From: Solimonas sp041659605
GTDB lineage: Bacteria; Pseudomonadota; Gammaproteobacteria; Nevskiales; Nevskiaceae
Assembly (NCBI GenBank): GCA_041659605.1
Contig: JBAZXW010000022.1
Location: 1 to 64,000, forward strand
Length of the DNA: 64,000 nt
Reading direction: 5' to 3'
The translations under genes and the position numbers were made by a program. Positions 22,859-31,978 of the stretch are shown here, piece after piece; the first letter of the stretch is position 1; each line of letters opens with the position of its first letter. Below the pieces are notes generated by a model. That model had not been told where the DNA came from. It saw nothing but the letters and a program-made list of their open reading frames with translations, and did not search any database.

Positions 22859-24379
22859 ATGAACGCTGTCGTTGCTTTGCGAACGGTGTCACTGAAGTTG
22901 CTGGCGGGCCTTGCAGTCGTGGGGCTTTGTGCGTGCAACTCCGTCGCGGACGCGCCGGCGTCGCCGGGCACGGCTGCGGCGGCGAACGCCACCCCGCAGA
23001 AGCTGAGCCGCAATGGCCGCTGGTTTCTGGATGATCAGGGCCGCGTCGTGGTCATCCACGGCACCAACATGATCAACAAGCTGCCGCCGTATTCGCCGGA
23101 CGTTCTCGGCTTCGACGAAGAGGATCTGCGCTTCCTCGCCGACAACGGTTTCAACGGCATCCGCCTGGGTTTCAGCTGGGCGGGCGTCGAGCCGAATCCC
23201 GGTGAATACGATGATGCCTACATCGGCAAGATCGTGGCCCTGGCCGCCGCAGCCGCGCGCCACGGCCTGCTGCCGGTCGTCAATTTCCATCAGGACGGCT
23301 ACGCCGAAAAGTACGGCGGCAACGGCGCACCGGAGTGGGCGAGCATCGACTACGGCATCCCGGGATCGCCGCTGCCGGCGCCGGCGAACGTCCTGCCGGG
23401 CGCTTCCATCGCCAACGAGAATTTCTGGATGAATACCGCAGGGCCGGACGGCATCGGCCTGCAGGATCACTACGCCGCGGCCTGGCGGCACGTGGCGGAA
23501 CGCTTCGGGAGCGACCCGCATACGGTCTTCGAGCTGTACAACGAACCGTCCCCCGGATTTGTCGATGTCGCCGCTTGCGCGCTGCCGGTGGGCTGCCCGG
23601 AGTTCGACATTCTGAAGCTGGCGCCGTTTTACACGAAGGTGCTGCAGGCGATCCGCGAAGTCGACGCGACACGGCTGGTCTTCGTCGAGCCCACTGCGCT
23701 GTTTGGTCTGGGTGCGAGAACCTGGTTGCCGGCCACCGACGATCCGGAGATCGGCTTCGCCTTCCACAACTACTGCGCGCTGGACCTGGCCGGCCTGCCG
23801 TTGCCGCCGGAGGGCTGCGACCAGCTCGTCGCGCTCACACTCGACAATGCGCAGGCGCAGTTCGATGCCACCGGTGAACCGCTGCTGATGAACGAGTTCG
23901 GAGCCTTCAACACCGATGAAGTCGTCGCCAGCCTGCTGGACCGGGCGGACGGGATGATGCTGAGCTGGATGCACTGGGCGTACTGGGCCCAGGACTTCGG
24001 CGAGGTCGCCACCTACGGCCTGATCAATGACCTGGGCGCGCCGCCCACGGACGACAACATCAAGCAGGGCCTGCTGCGCGTACTCAGCCGGCCCAAGCCG
24101 CGCCTGATTGCCGGCACCCCGCAGGACTGGAGCTGGAATGAGGCCGCGTCAACCTTCCAGGCGCACTACGCCACCACTCGCGCTGACGGCAGCGGCAACT
24201 TTGCAGCCGGTGCGGTCTCGGCCTTCTTCATCCATCCGCGGTTCTATCCGGACGGCTATCGAGTCGAGGTCTCCGGCGGAACGGTCACGTCACCCGCGAA
24301 CGCTGCGCTGCTGACGATCGCCTCGCTTGCGGGCGCCAATTCGGTGACCGTGAGCGTCACGCCCACGACAGCGGACTGA
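22859..24379 (+). CDS. Glycoside hydrolase family 5 lipoprotein
   Basis: 506 aa. GGAGGAG lies 8 bases before the start. Signal peptide with lipobox LCAC. The (beta/alpha)8 domain carries the family-5 signatures: NFHQDGYAEKYGG, the acid/base glutamate in ELYNEPSP (E229) and the nucleophile glutamate in LLMNEFGAF (E346). The HQDGYAEKY pattern is reminiscent of endoglycoceramidase-type GH5 enzymes, which cleave oligosaccharides from glycolipids; the exact substrate is inference. The C-terminal about 90 residues form a small beta domain. It stands alone between opposite-strand neighbours. Confidence 0.82.
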   Translation: MNAVVALRTVSLKLLAGLAVVGLCACNSVADAPASPGTAAAANATPQKLSRNGRWFLDDQGRVVVIHGTNMINKLPPYSPDVLGFDEEDLRFLADNGFNGIRLGFSWAGVEPNPGEYDDAYIGKIVALAAAAARHGLLPVVNFHQDGYAEKYGGNGAPEWASIDYGIPGSPLPAPANVLPGASIANENFWMNTAGPDGIGLQDHYAAAWRHVAERFGSDPHTVFELYNEPSPGFVDVAACALPVGCPEFDILKLAPFYTKVLQAIREVDATRLVFVEPTALFGLGARTWLPATDDPEIGFAFHNYCALDLAGLPLPPEGCDQLVALTLDNAQAQFDATGEPLLMNEFGAFNTDEVVASLLDRADGMMLSWMHWAYWAQDFGEVATYGLINDLGAPPTDDNIKQGLLRVLSRPKPRLIAGTPQDWSWNEAASTFQAHYATTRADGSGNFAAGAVSAFFIHPRFYPDGYRVEVSGGTVTSPANAALLTIASLAGANSVTVSVTPTTAD

Positions 24380-24386
24380 GCCACGC

Positions 24387-25178
24387 TCAGTTCCCTTCCA
24401 GCCACCCGAACCGCCCGTCCTCCAACGTCTGCTTCGCCACGCGCCCAAGCGCCTTCATCGCGACCTGGTACATCGATCCGCCGAAGCTGATGCGGCGGAC
24501 GCCGGCGGCGGCGAGGTCGGCGACGGTGAAGGACTTGCCGGGAATGCCGACCATGAAGCTGAAGGGGCGTTTCAGCGACGCGGCGACTTTGCGCACGGCG
24601 TCGAGGTCGGGCAGCGCGGGCGCGAAGAGGACGTCGGCGCCCACGCTTTCGTAGGCTTGCAGGCGCGCGATGGTGTCTTCGAGGTCGGCGTGGCCGCGCA
24701 GGAAGTTTTCGCAGCGCGCAGTAAGCGTGAACGGGAACGGCAGCGCGCGCGCCGCCCGCACGGCCGCGTCGATGCGCCGTGTCGCGAGGTCGAGATCGTA
24801 GAACGGTCGCTGCGGGTCACCGCTGTAGTCCTCGATGGAGCCGCCGACGGCGCCGGATTCGGCGGCGAGGTTGATCGTCTCTGCCACCTGCGGCGGCTCT
24901 TCGCCGAAGCCGTTTTCGAGATCGGCCGACACCGGCAGCGTCGTCGCGGCGGACACGAGACGGATGTGCGCCATCACCTCGTCGCGCGTCAGCTCGCCGT
25001 CGCGCTTGCCCAGCGTCGCGGCGGAGGCGCCGCTCGACGTGGCCAGTGCTTCGTAGCCGAGCCGCTCGAACAGACGCGCCGAGCCGCCGTCGAAGGGATT
25101 GGGCATGAGGAAGGCGCCGGTCCTGTGGTGCAGAGCCAGGAAGCGTTCAGCATTTTCGGATTGCGTGGGCGTGGGCAT
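24387..25178 (-). CDS. Isocitrate lyase/PEP mutase superfamily protein
   Basis: 263 aa, near the usual length for the small PEP-mutase-like group. Starts LMPNPFDGGSARLFE; ATSSGASAATLG and PVSADLENGFG (the Mg-binding acidic loop region), then GGSIEDYSG and TARCENFLRG follow in the expected order of a TIM barrel. These enzymes form or cleave C-C or C-P bonds of 2-oxo acids; the small group often acts on oxaloacetate or methylisocitrate-like compounds. Transcribed in the same direction as the AraC gene behind it, with a repeat between. Confidence 0.8.
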   Translation of the reverse strand: MPTPTQSENAERFLALHHRTGAFLMPNPFDGGSARLFERLGYEALATSSGASAATLGKRDGELTRDEVMAHIRLVSAATTLPVSADLENGFGEEPPQVAETINLAAESGAVGGSIEDYSGDPQRPFYDLDLATRRIDAAVRAARALPFPFTLTARCENFLRGHADLEDTIARLQAYESVGADVLFAPALPDLDAVRKVAASLKRPFSFMVGIPGKSFTVADLAAAGVRRISFGGSMYQVAMKALGRVAKQTLEDGRFGWLEGN

Positions 25179-25247
25179 GCGGGGCTCCGGGAAGGCGGCG
25201 TGGGGACGATAGCGCTGTTGGGGGTGGCGTCGCGCGGTGTGAAAGGC

Positions 25248-25291
25248 GCCCCCTCACCCCAGCCCTCTCCCCCCGGTGTGGGGAGAGGGAG
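25248..25291. repeat. Intergenic hairpin repeat of the CCCTCTCCCC type
   Basis: CCCTCTCCCC and GGGGAGAGGG pair around a short loop, preceded by CCCTCACCCCAG. A similar unit recurs at 48127. It probably ends the AraC transcript on the minus strand. Confidence 0.7.
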
Positions 25292-25299
25292 TTTTGATC

Positions 25300-26319
25300 T
25301 CAGTGCTGCGCGCTGCGATAGCCGGTTGGGCTCGTGCCGGTCCACTTGCGGAACGCGCGGGTGAAGTTGGCCGGGTCGCTGTAACCGACCTGCAGTGCGA
25401 TCTGTTCGATGCTCAGCGCCGGGTTGTCGAGCAGGCGGATGCTGTCGCGGCGGCGTGCTTCGTCGAGCAACTCGGAATAGCGCAGCCCGTGCTGCAGCAG
25501 GCGACGCTTGAGTGTGCGCGGCGATGTCGTCAGGCGTTCCGCAGCGCTCGCGAGATCGGGATAGCCGGCGGCGGCGTCGGCCAGCAGTGCGCGCACGCGG
25601 CCGGGGAAGTCTTCGCCGAAGCCGAGCACGGCGAGCTCGCGTGCGCACTGCTCCTGCACCAGTTTTGCGGTGACGGCGTTCGCGGTCGCCAGCGGCAGGT
25701 CGAGAATCGCCGCGTGAAAGCGCAGCTGGTTCGCGCCCATGCCGAAGCGCACCGACGGCAGGCGCGTGCGATAGCGTTCGTAGTAGGGCGGCTGCGGATA
25801 GTCGAACCACAGCTCGATCCAGTTCCAGGCCTCGGCGCTGATGAGCTGCTGGGCCATGCGCGCGATGCCGACCAGGAACAGGTCGAAAATCAGCACGCGC
25901 GCGCTGCCCTGCGGAACGGTCTCGGTCACTTCGATCACGGCCTGCGCGTTGTCGGTGTAGAGGCGCAGGCTCAGGTTGGGCAGGCGCAGCTTGAGAAAGC
26001 CCTGGCCGAACTCGATTGCCTCGCGCAGCGTGCGGTGGCTCATCACGCCGTAGCCGATGAAGCCGTGCGTGGTCAGGCCGCTGTTGAGGCCGATCTCGTA
26101 ACCCAGCGCCGGATCGCCGCTGAGCTTGACCGCGCGCAGCAACAGCTGGCTCGCCTGCACCAGCGTCAGCCGCGCATCTGCGTTGTCGAGCAGGCCCGGC
26201 GGCAGCCTGAAGCCTTCGAGCATGCGTTCACGCGACACGCCGCGCGCCGCGGCCAGCTGCAGGATCAGCAGGCCGTAGACGACGGGGACGGCGGGCTTGG
26301 CGAGATCTTCGGCTTTCAT
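25300..26319 (-). CDS. AraC-family regulator (OruR/arabinose-binding-like N-terminus)
   Basis: 339 aa from ATG 26319. The N-terminal about 220 residues resemble the Arabinose_bd group of AraC regulators (HGFIGYGVMSHRTLREAIEFG). The C-terminal about 100 residues have two HTHs ending in the family signature IALQVGYSDPANFTRAFRKWTG. Divergent from the three-haem lipoprotein gene at 26465 with 145 bp between, so control of that gene is plausible. The ligand is unknown. An AraC of the same type sits at 40955 (GYGDTASFTRAFRRW). Confidence 0.85.
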   Translation of the reverse strand: MKAEDLAKPAVPVVYGLLILQLAAARGVSRERMLEGFRLPPGLLDNADARLTLVQASQLLLRAVKLSGDPALGYEIGLNSGLTTHGFIGYGVMSHRTLREAIEFGQGFLKLRLPNLSLRLYTDNAQAVIEVTETVPQGSARVLIFDLFLVGIARMAQQLISAEAWNWIELWFDYPQPPYYERYRTRLPSVRFGMGANQLRFHAAILDLPLATANAVTAKLVQEQCARELAVLGFGEDFPGRVRALLADAAAGYPDLASAAERLTTSPRTLKRRLLQHGLRYSELLDEARRRDSIRLLDNPALSIEQIALQVGYSDPANFTRAFRKWTGTSPTGYRSAQH

Positions 26320-26464
26320 CGGCGACAGCGAGAGACGTGCGGTGATCCTAACGCGGCAATGGCCCGAATTGACAGGCAACTCGTCACTTTGGCCTCTCAC
26401 GCTCGGCGCCTGCGCGCGCGAACAATGCGCATTCAAGCGCGGTGCATTCGGAGAGAGGCGGGAA

Positions 26465-29239
26465 ATGCAGAAGTCGGGGATCACCAAGGCCGTCGTGCTG
26501 GTCGCGACGCTGCTGCTCGGCGCCTGCGCCGGCGAGTACGGCGGCGACGCATCGACGACCGGCGGCAACCCGGTGCCCAGCCCGGCGCCAGGCGGTGGCG
26601 GCGGTGGTGGTGGAGCGGCGGCGAGCGTCGAGGATTTCTTCGCGACGCGCGTGCAGCCGAGCCTGTCATTCTGCCGCACCTGCCACGTGCCCGGCGGCGT
26701 CGCCGACACCGACAAGGGGCGGCGTCTCATGCTCTCGTCGAACGCGGCGGAGGACTACGAGAACCTGTACGCGTCCTGGGACGCGCTCGGTCGCGGCGTC
26801 GACGACAACCGCATCCTGACCAAGGCCTCGAACACCGACGCCGAGCCGCATTCCGGCGGCGCGCCCTGGCCGGTCGGCAGTGCCGCCTACGCGAGCATGC
26901 GCATCCTGCTCGCCTGCTGGAACGCTCCGGACGGCTGCGCCGCGCTGCTCGGCGGCGCGCCGACGGGCCCGGTCGTCGAACAGGCGCCGCTGCTCGGCAA
27001 TCCGGGCAAGCACTACTTCGTCAACCAGATCTGCGACGGTGCGCCCGACTCGACGGCCATCGACTGGAATCTCGATCCGCGGCGCCTGCTCACCGTCGAA
27101 GGCGGCCTGATCGACAGCGAGCAGTACGCGGTGCACTTCAACGATCCCTACCAGCTCTGTCACACCGACACGCTGTTCGAGAATCAGCAGCGCCAGAACG
27201 ATCTGCGCATCGCCGCCGGCGAAAAGCCGGTGTACTCGGCCAAGCGCGATCCCGCGACCTGCGGCGAATGGCGCACCGCGGTGAAGTCCGGCCACGACTG
27301 GATCGCGATGTCGCCGACCGACTCGCCGCGCGAGGGCGCGCACGGCGGCGGTCTCACCGACCAGATCTACGGCGGCACGACCGCGCAGGCCTGGAACAAC
27401 CTGTGGCGCGTCTGGGGCATGCCGGGCAGGCCCGACAACTTCGACGAGCAGGTGTTCGAGCGCTACGGCCACACGCCGCCGCCGGACCACATCTACAACC
27501 CCTACCCGCTGCCGGGCGAGGAAGGCCAGCTGTCGGAGACCTTTGGCGGCAGCGGGCGCCTGCCGCTGGGCTTCGCGCAGGGCCGCGATGCCGAGGGCAA
27601 GTACAGCGGCACGCTGGGCCTCAACTGCTTCTCCTGCCACGCCGGCCAGATCGGCGCCGGTGAGATCGCCGGCCGCGACGGCCTCGGCGATGCGCAGAGC
27701 TACGGCGCCAATGCCACCGGCAGCTTCATGGGCCTGCCCAACACCAACACCGAGCTGGGCGTGTTGCTGGTCGACCTGATCAACGCGGCGCAGTACCAGT
27801 TCCCGGGCGCGGAACAGAACCCGTTGACGATGCCGGCCTTCGGCTACATCCCGCTGGTCAACACCACGCGCGGCACCAACGCGGCCGACACCGAGATCGA
27901 GGCGATCGTCGTCATCCGCGACTTCGACACGCTCGAATTCAGCCACGTGCTCAGCTACCCGCTGCACGCGAACATGGGCGACCAGGACCCGCCGGCGTGG
28001 TGGTGGCTCAGCAACAAGACGCGCTACCTGTGGTTCGGCGGCCACTCGACGGATTCCTCGCGCGGCAACATGTACTTCGGCAGCGTCAACGGCCTGTCCG
28101 GCGACGAGGTCAAGGAGAACGAAGGCATCTTCGAAGACGTGCACCAGTGGTCTCTCAGCGTCGAGGCGCCGAGCTATCCGGGGCCGGTCGACACCGCGCT
28201 CGCCGAGCAGGGCGCGATCCTGTTTCACGAAAAGGACCTGTGGGCCAACGAGCAGAACGCCGGCATCACGCGACCCAAGGGCAACGGTTCCTGCGCGAGC
28301 TGCCACGGCGCCTACTCGCCGCGCTACGCCGGCGACACGCGCTTCCTGCCGACGCCGAAACTGGCCGGCATGGTCGGCTACACTGTGCCGATCGAGATCG
28401 TCGGCACCGACCCGGCGCAGGCGCAGGGCTGGGCGCAGGAAATCCGCGAGCACGTGTCGACCTTCTGGTGGTCGTACCCGGACGCGATGCCCGACTACGC
28501 GCTGCCCGAGGAAAAAGATCCGCTCACCGAGCTGCTCGACGACTACCTGATCCTCGGCCTCGAAGGCGCGGATCTCGCCGACCATCTGCAGAGCCAGTTG
28601 CAGGACATGGGCGTGCTGCAGCCCGCCGGCGATCTGCTCGCCGTGCTCGCCGGCACCGCGCTGACGCCGATTCCCGGCTTGCCGCTGGGCGAAGCCGCCG
28701 GCCGCATCAAGGGCGCCTGCGGTTTCGAGGAGAAGACCGTCGGCTACGTCACGCCGCCGCTGCACGGCGTTTGGGCGAGCGCGCCGTATTTCCACAACGG
28801 TTCGGTGCCGGATGTCTGGAGCGTGCTCAAGCCCGCGGATCGACCCAAGGTCTGGCGCCGCCAGCGCACGACGACGCCGGTGCATTTCAACCAGTTCGAG
28901 ACGCGCCTGTCCGGTGAGAGCGGCGGCTATGACTTCGGCAAGCTCGGCTGGAAGCACGACGTCATCGCCTGCAGCGACGGCGGCTCCGGCATTCCGTACT
29001 ACAGCTGCCAGCCCGAGCAGGATCTGCCGGCCGAGCTGAACTGGCTCAAGGACACGCTCGACGGCGGCCTGCTGTGGCCGACCTGGGTCGTGCCGCCGCC
29101 GCTGGATACGCAGGGCCTGGAAGCGCGCATGATCTACAACACCAACTACTACTCGAAGAAGAACCGCGGCCACGAGTGGACGAAGGCGCTGACCGATCCG
29201 GAACGCCTCGCGCTGCTCGAGTATCTGAAGACGCTGTAG
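26465..29239 (+). CDS. RoxA-like three-haem c-type cytochrome lipoprotein (paralogue 1)
   Basis: 924 aa. Signal with lipobox LLGAC; then a Gly/Pro-rich linker. Three CXXCH haem sites: CRTCH (70-74), CFSCH (388-392) and CASCH (610-614). The segment GSCASCHGAYSPRYAGD and the later PPLHGVWASAPYFHNGSVP match RoxA-type rubber oxygenases and related di-haem peroxidase-like proteins, although RoxA has two CXXCH sites and is shorter. Either an outer-membrane oxygenase or electron-transfer role is possible. A paralogue with the same first residues after the lipid cysteine (AGEYGGD) is at 45671. Start chosen at 26465 with GGGA just upstream. Confidence 0.78.
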   Translation: MQKSGITKAVVLVATLLLGACAGEYGGDASTTGGNPVPSPAPGGGGGGGGAAASVEDFFATRVQPSLSFCRTCHVPGGVADTDKGRRLMLSSNAAEDYENLYASWDALGRGVDDNRILTKASNTDAEPHSGGAPWPVGSAAYASMRILLACWNAPDGCAALLGGAPTGPVVEQAPLLGNPGKHYFVNQICDGAPDSTAIDWNLDPRRLLTVEGGLIDSEQYAVHFNDPYQLCHTDTLFENQQRQNDLRIAAGEKPVYSAKRDPATCGEWRTAVKSGHDWIAMSPTDSPREGAHGGGLTDQIYGGTTAQAWNNLWRVWGMPGRPDNFDEQVFERYGHTPPPDHIYNPYPLPGEEGQLSETFGGSGRLPLGFAQGRDAEGKYSGTLGLNCFSCHAGQIGAGEIAGRDGLGDAQSYGANATGSFMGLPNTNTELGVLLVDLINAAQYQFPGAEQNPLTMPAFGYIPLVNTTRGTNAADTEIEAIVVIRDFDTLEFSHVLSYPLHANMGDQDPPAWWWLSNKTRYLWFGGHSTDSSRGNMYFGSVNGLSGDEVKENEGIFEDVHQWSLSVEAPSYPGPVDTALAEQGAILFHEKDLWANEQNAGITRPKGNGSCASCHGAYSPRYAGDTRFLPTPKLAGMVGYTVPIEIVGTDPAQAQGWAQEIREHVSTFWWSYPDAMPDYALPEEKDPLTELLDDYLILGLEGADLADHLQSQLQDMGVLQPAGDLLAVLAGTALTPIPGLPLGEAAGRIKGACGFEEKTVGYVTPPLHGVWASAPYFHNGSVPDVWSVLKPADRPKVWRRQRTTTPVHFNQFETRLSGESGGYDFGKLGWKHDVIACSDGGSGIPYYSCQPEQDLPAELNWLKDTLDGGLLWPTWVVPPPLDTQGLEARMIYNTNYYSKKNRGHEWTKALTDPERLALLEYLKTL

Positions 29240-29251
29240 CGGACGCCCCGG

Positions 29252-31750
29252 TCAGCTCGACGCCGCGCGCGCGCTGGCGAGATCGATCACGCCGCTCAGT
29301 GCCTTCTCGATCGCATCCTGGTGCAGCAGGCGCATGCCACCCTCCATCGCCGCCTCCTGCACGAGCGGTACCGAGCCACGCGCGCGGATCAGATCCTTGA
29401 CGTGTGGCGTTCCGCTGAGAAGTTCGTAGACGCCGATGCGGCCCTTGTATCCGCCGGTGCAGGCCTCGCAGCCGACCGCCTCGTGCAGCAGCAGCTGGCC
29501 GTCGCGCGTGTAAGTCTCGTGCCAGCGCGCGACCACCGTCGCGGGATCGAGCTTCGTGCCGGCACAGTACTCCTGCGCGAGCACCTGCAGCTCCTTGTCC
29601 TCGGCGACGTGCGCCTTGCGGCAGCGCGTGCACAGCTTGCGCGCCAGGCGCTGCGAAAGAATGCCGATCAGCGCATCCGCAAAGTTGAACGGGTCCATGC
29701 CCAGATCGAGAAGGCGCACCACGCTCTCCGCCGCGCTGTTGGTGTGCAGCGTCGAGAACACGAGATGGCCGGTGAGCGAGGCCTCGATGCCGATCTTGGT
29801 GGTCTCGACGTCGCGCATCTCGCCGACCATGATCACGTCGGGATCGGCGCGCAGAAACGTGCGCATCGCCGCCGCGAACGTCCAGCCGATGCCCGCATGG
29901 ATCTGCACCTGGCGCAGCCCCGGCTGCGTGATCTCCACCGGATCCTCGGCGGTCCAGATCTTGAGATCGGGCCGGTTGATGTGGTGCAGTACCGAATGCA
30001 GCGTCGTGGTCTTGCCCGAGCCCGTCGGTCCGCAGACCAGGATCAGGCCGTAGCTGCGCGACACCATCCGCGTCAGCTCACCGAGATCGCGCTCGCTGAA
30101 CCCGAGCTTGTCGAGCGGCAGCGGCTCGGTGCCGCCGAGGATGCGCAGCACGACGTCTTCGAGGTTGTTGGCCGTCGGCACGATCACCACGCGCAGCTCG
30201 ATCGGCACGCCGCCAAACCGGCTGAACGCGATCTTGCCGTCCTGCGAATGCCGGTGTTCGGAGATGTCGAGCCCGGCCATGATCTTGATGCGCGACACCA
30301 ACGCGCTGCGATACGCCGGTTGCAGTTCGAGATAGTCCTCCAGGTCACCGTCCTTGCGGAAGCGGATGCGCGTGCTGGTATTGCCGATGTTGCTCTCGAT
30401 ATGGATGTCGGACGCGCCCTGCGCGTGCGCGTCCATGATGATCTTGTTGACGAGGCGCACCAGCGTGTTGTCCGTCACCCGCGGCTCGGGCTCGCTTTCC
30501 TCGGTGGTCTGGCGCGACGACGACGCCTGGCGCGCCAGCTCGCTCGTCAGATCCTCGACGTTGACACGCACCAGGTCCGCGCCGCGCTGCCCTTCGCGGA
30601 TCTGCGCGTCGCCGCCGTCATGTCCGCCCGCCGTTTCGACAGGCTCGATATGCGCGTACTCCCGGGCGATCCGTGCGCGCAGCTCCTTCGGGTTGGCGAT
30701 CACCGGCACGATCGTGAGCTTGGTGAGGAAGCGCAGCTCCTGCGCGAAATCCATCGCCAGCGGGTTCTCGACCGCGACCACGAGCGACTCGCCAAGGCGC
30801 AACAGCGCCAGCACCTGATGGCGGAAAGCGAAGCTCGGGGTGACCAGTTCCAGCGCCAGCGGGTTGAGGCGGAAAAGCCCGGCGTCGACGAACGGAATGC
30901 CCAGCTTCTGCGACATCGCCATCTGCACCTGCCGCATCGTCACGGCGCCCATCTCGATCAGGATGTCGCCGAGCCGGCGCTGACGGTTGTTCGCCTGAAA
31001 GCCGAGCGCCACGGTCAGCTGTCCGGGCGATATGAAACCCGTCTCCATCAGGATGTCGCCGAGCTTCATCGACGGCCGCCTTTTCTGCATCTGCAGCGCC
31101 TGCTTGAGTTCCTCGGGCGCCACGATGCCGTGGTCGACGAACTGTTCGCCCAGCTTCTGCTCACGCATCCGCGCTTGTTTGTCGAGCGCCGCGGCCAGTA
31201 CCTCGTTGCTGACCACTCCGCTGTGCGCGAGCGTTTCGCCGAGCAGCGGACCGATCTGGACCTCGTCGATCTGTTGCGTCGGGATGAAGCAGCGCTGCAC
31301 CTGTTGCGGGCCGCCGTTGGTCATGTACAGGAACAGACCATGTGCGTCGCGCACGAATCCAAGCGTGTGGCCGGTCAGGGTCGTGCCATCGTGGAAACGG
31401 ACCGCGAACGGGCGTTCCTCGGCCGCCGGTGCGGTCTCGCCGCCGACCGCGTGGATCGCGCCCTCGTCGCGGACCATCTGCAGCGGCCAGCGCAGGCGCA
31501 GCGTGCGCACGCTGTCGAGGCCGAGATGGTGAGCAGTGGCCTCGCCGGCCACTGCGACCGTAATGCCCCCGGTGTCGGGATCGAAGCCCAGCAGTTCCGC
31601 ACTCAGGATGCGGCCGTTGACCAGCTCGACGACGCAATCACGTGCGTGGGCGTAAGCCGGCACAGGCGCAGCGCCGAAGAACGGTGGGGTCGGCCAATGC
31701 AGCGCCTCATCGTGCGACGCCGCAACCGCGTTCGATGCTTCGTCGTTCAT
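29252..31750 (-). CDS. PilB/GspE-family ATPase with long N-terminal region and MshEN-type repeats
   Basis: 832 aa from ATG 31750 (an in-frame ATG at 31777 is possible); longer than typical PilB (about 565). The first about 170 residues contain two similar small beta segments (VVELVNGRILSAELLGF; FHDGTTLTGHTLGF). Then come MshEN-type repeats (KLGDILMETG, RLGDILIEMG), a fold that binds c-di-GMP in MshE, then the motor: Walker A GPTGSGKTTT, Asp box RADPDVIMVGEMRD, His box TGHLVFSTLHTN and the zinc site CTRC..CEACTGGYKGR. It powers pilus extension or type II-like secretion. PilU is divergent at 31979. Confidence 0.82.
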   Translation of the reverse strand: MNDEASNAVAASHDEALHWPTPPFFGAAPVPAYAHARDCVVELVNGRILSAELLGFDPDTGGITVAVAGEATAHHLGLDSVRTLRLRWPLQMVRDEGAIHAVGGETAPAAEERPFAVRFHDGTTLTGHTLGFVRDAHGLFLYMTNGGPQQVQRCFIPTQQIDEVQIGPLLGETLAHSGVVSNEVLAAALDKQARMREQKLGEQFVDHGIVAPEELKQALQMQKRRPSMKLGDILMETGFISPGQLTVALGFQANNRQRRLGDILIEMGAVTMRQVQMAMSQKLGIPFVDAGLFRLNPLALELVTPSFAFRHQVLALLRLGESLVVAVENPLAMDFAQELRFLTKLTIVPVIANPKELRARIAREYAHIEPVETAGGHDGGDAQIREGQRGADLVRVNVEDLTSELARQASSSRQTTEESEPEPRVTDNTLVRLVNKIIMDAHAQGASDIHIESNIGNTSTRIRFRKDGDLEDYLELQPAYRSALVSRIKIMAGLDISEHRHSQDGKIAFSRFGGVPIELRVVIVPTANNLEDVVLRILGGTEPLPLDKLGFSERDLGELTRMVSRSYGLILVCGPTGSGKTTTLHSVLHHINRPDLKIWTAEDPVEITQPGLRQVQIHAGIGWTFAAAMRTFLRADPDVIMVGEMRDVETTKIGIEASLTGHLVFSTLHTNSAAESVVRLLDLGMDPFNFADALIGILSQRLARKLCTRCRKAHVAEDKELQVLAQEYCAGTKLDPATVVARWHETYTRDGQLLLHEAVGCEACTGGYKGRIGVYELLSGTPHVKDLIRARGSVPLVQEAAMEGGMRLLHQDAIEKALSGVIDLASARAASS

Positions 31751-31814
31751 TCCAAGCTCTGCCCGTCCTGCGTGCATTCCGCCGATACGGTACCGGGGCT
31801 GCAGGCCCCCGTCC

Positions 31815-31874
31815 CTGATGCAGATCAAGCCGCGGCGTCGTGCGACGCGCAGCCGCCCGACTGATGCAGGTCAA
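31815..31874. promoter_or_regulatory. Two FNR/ANR-like boxes between the pilus ATPase genes
   Basis: CTGATGCAGATCAA (31815-31828) and CTGATGCAGGTCAA (31861-31874) match TTGAT-N4-ATCAA at 9 and 8 of 10 fixed bases and start 46 bp apart. They lie in the 228-bp divergent region between 31750 and 31979, suggesting oxygen-responsive control of both genes. Confidence 0.55.
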
Positions 31875-31978
31875 TGTACGGCTGCGCGTCCACCGCTAGG
31901 GTTCAGGATCAGTGGCGCCGAAGCATCGGACGCGCATTTGCGCACCGTCCGTGGCATGCGCCACGGAGGCAACGGAGC

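Noticed and set aside
26666..31864. Open frames antisense to the three-haem cytochrome (26666-29173) and to the PilB-like ATPase (29321-31864).
   Set aside because: No domain, no ribosome-binding site and compositions typical of reverse-complement coding DNA; the opposite strands carry haem and Walker motifs.
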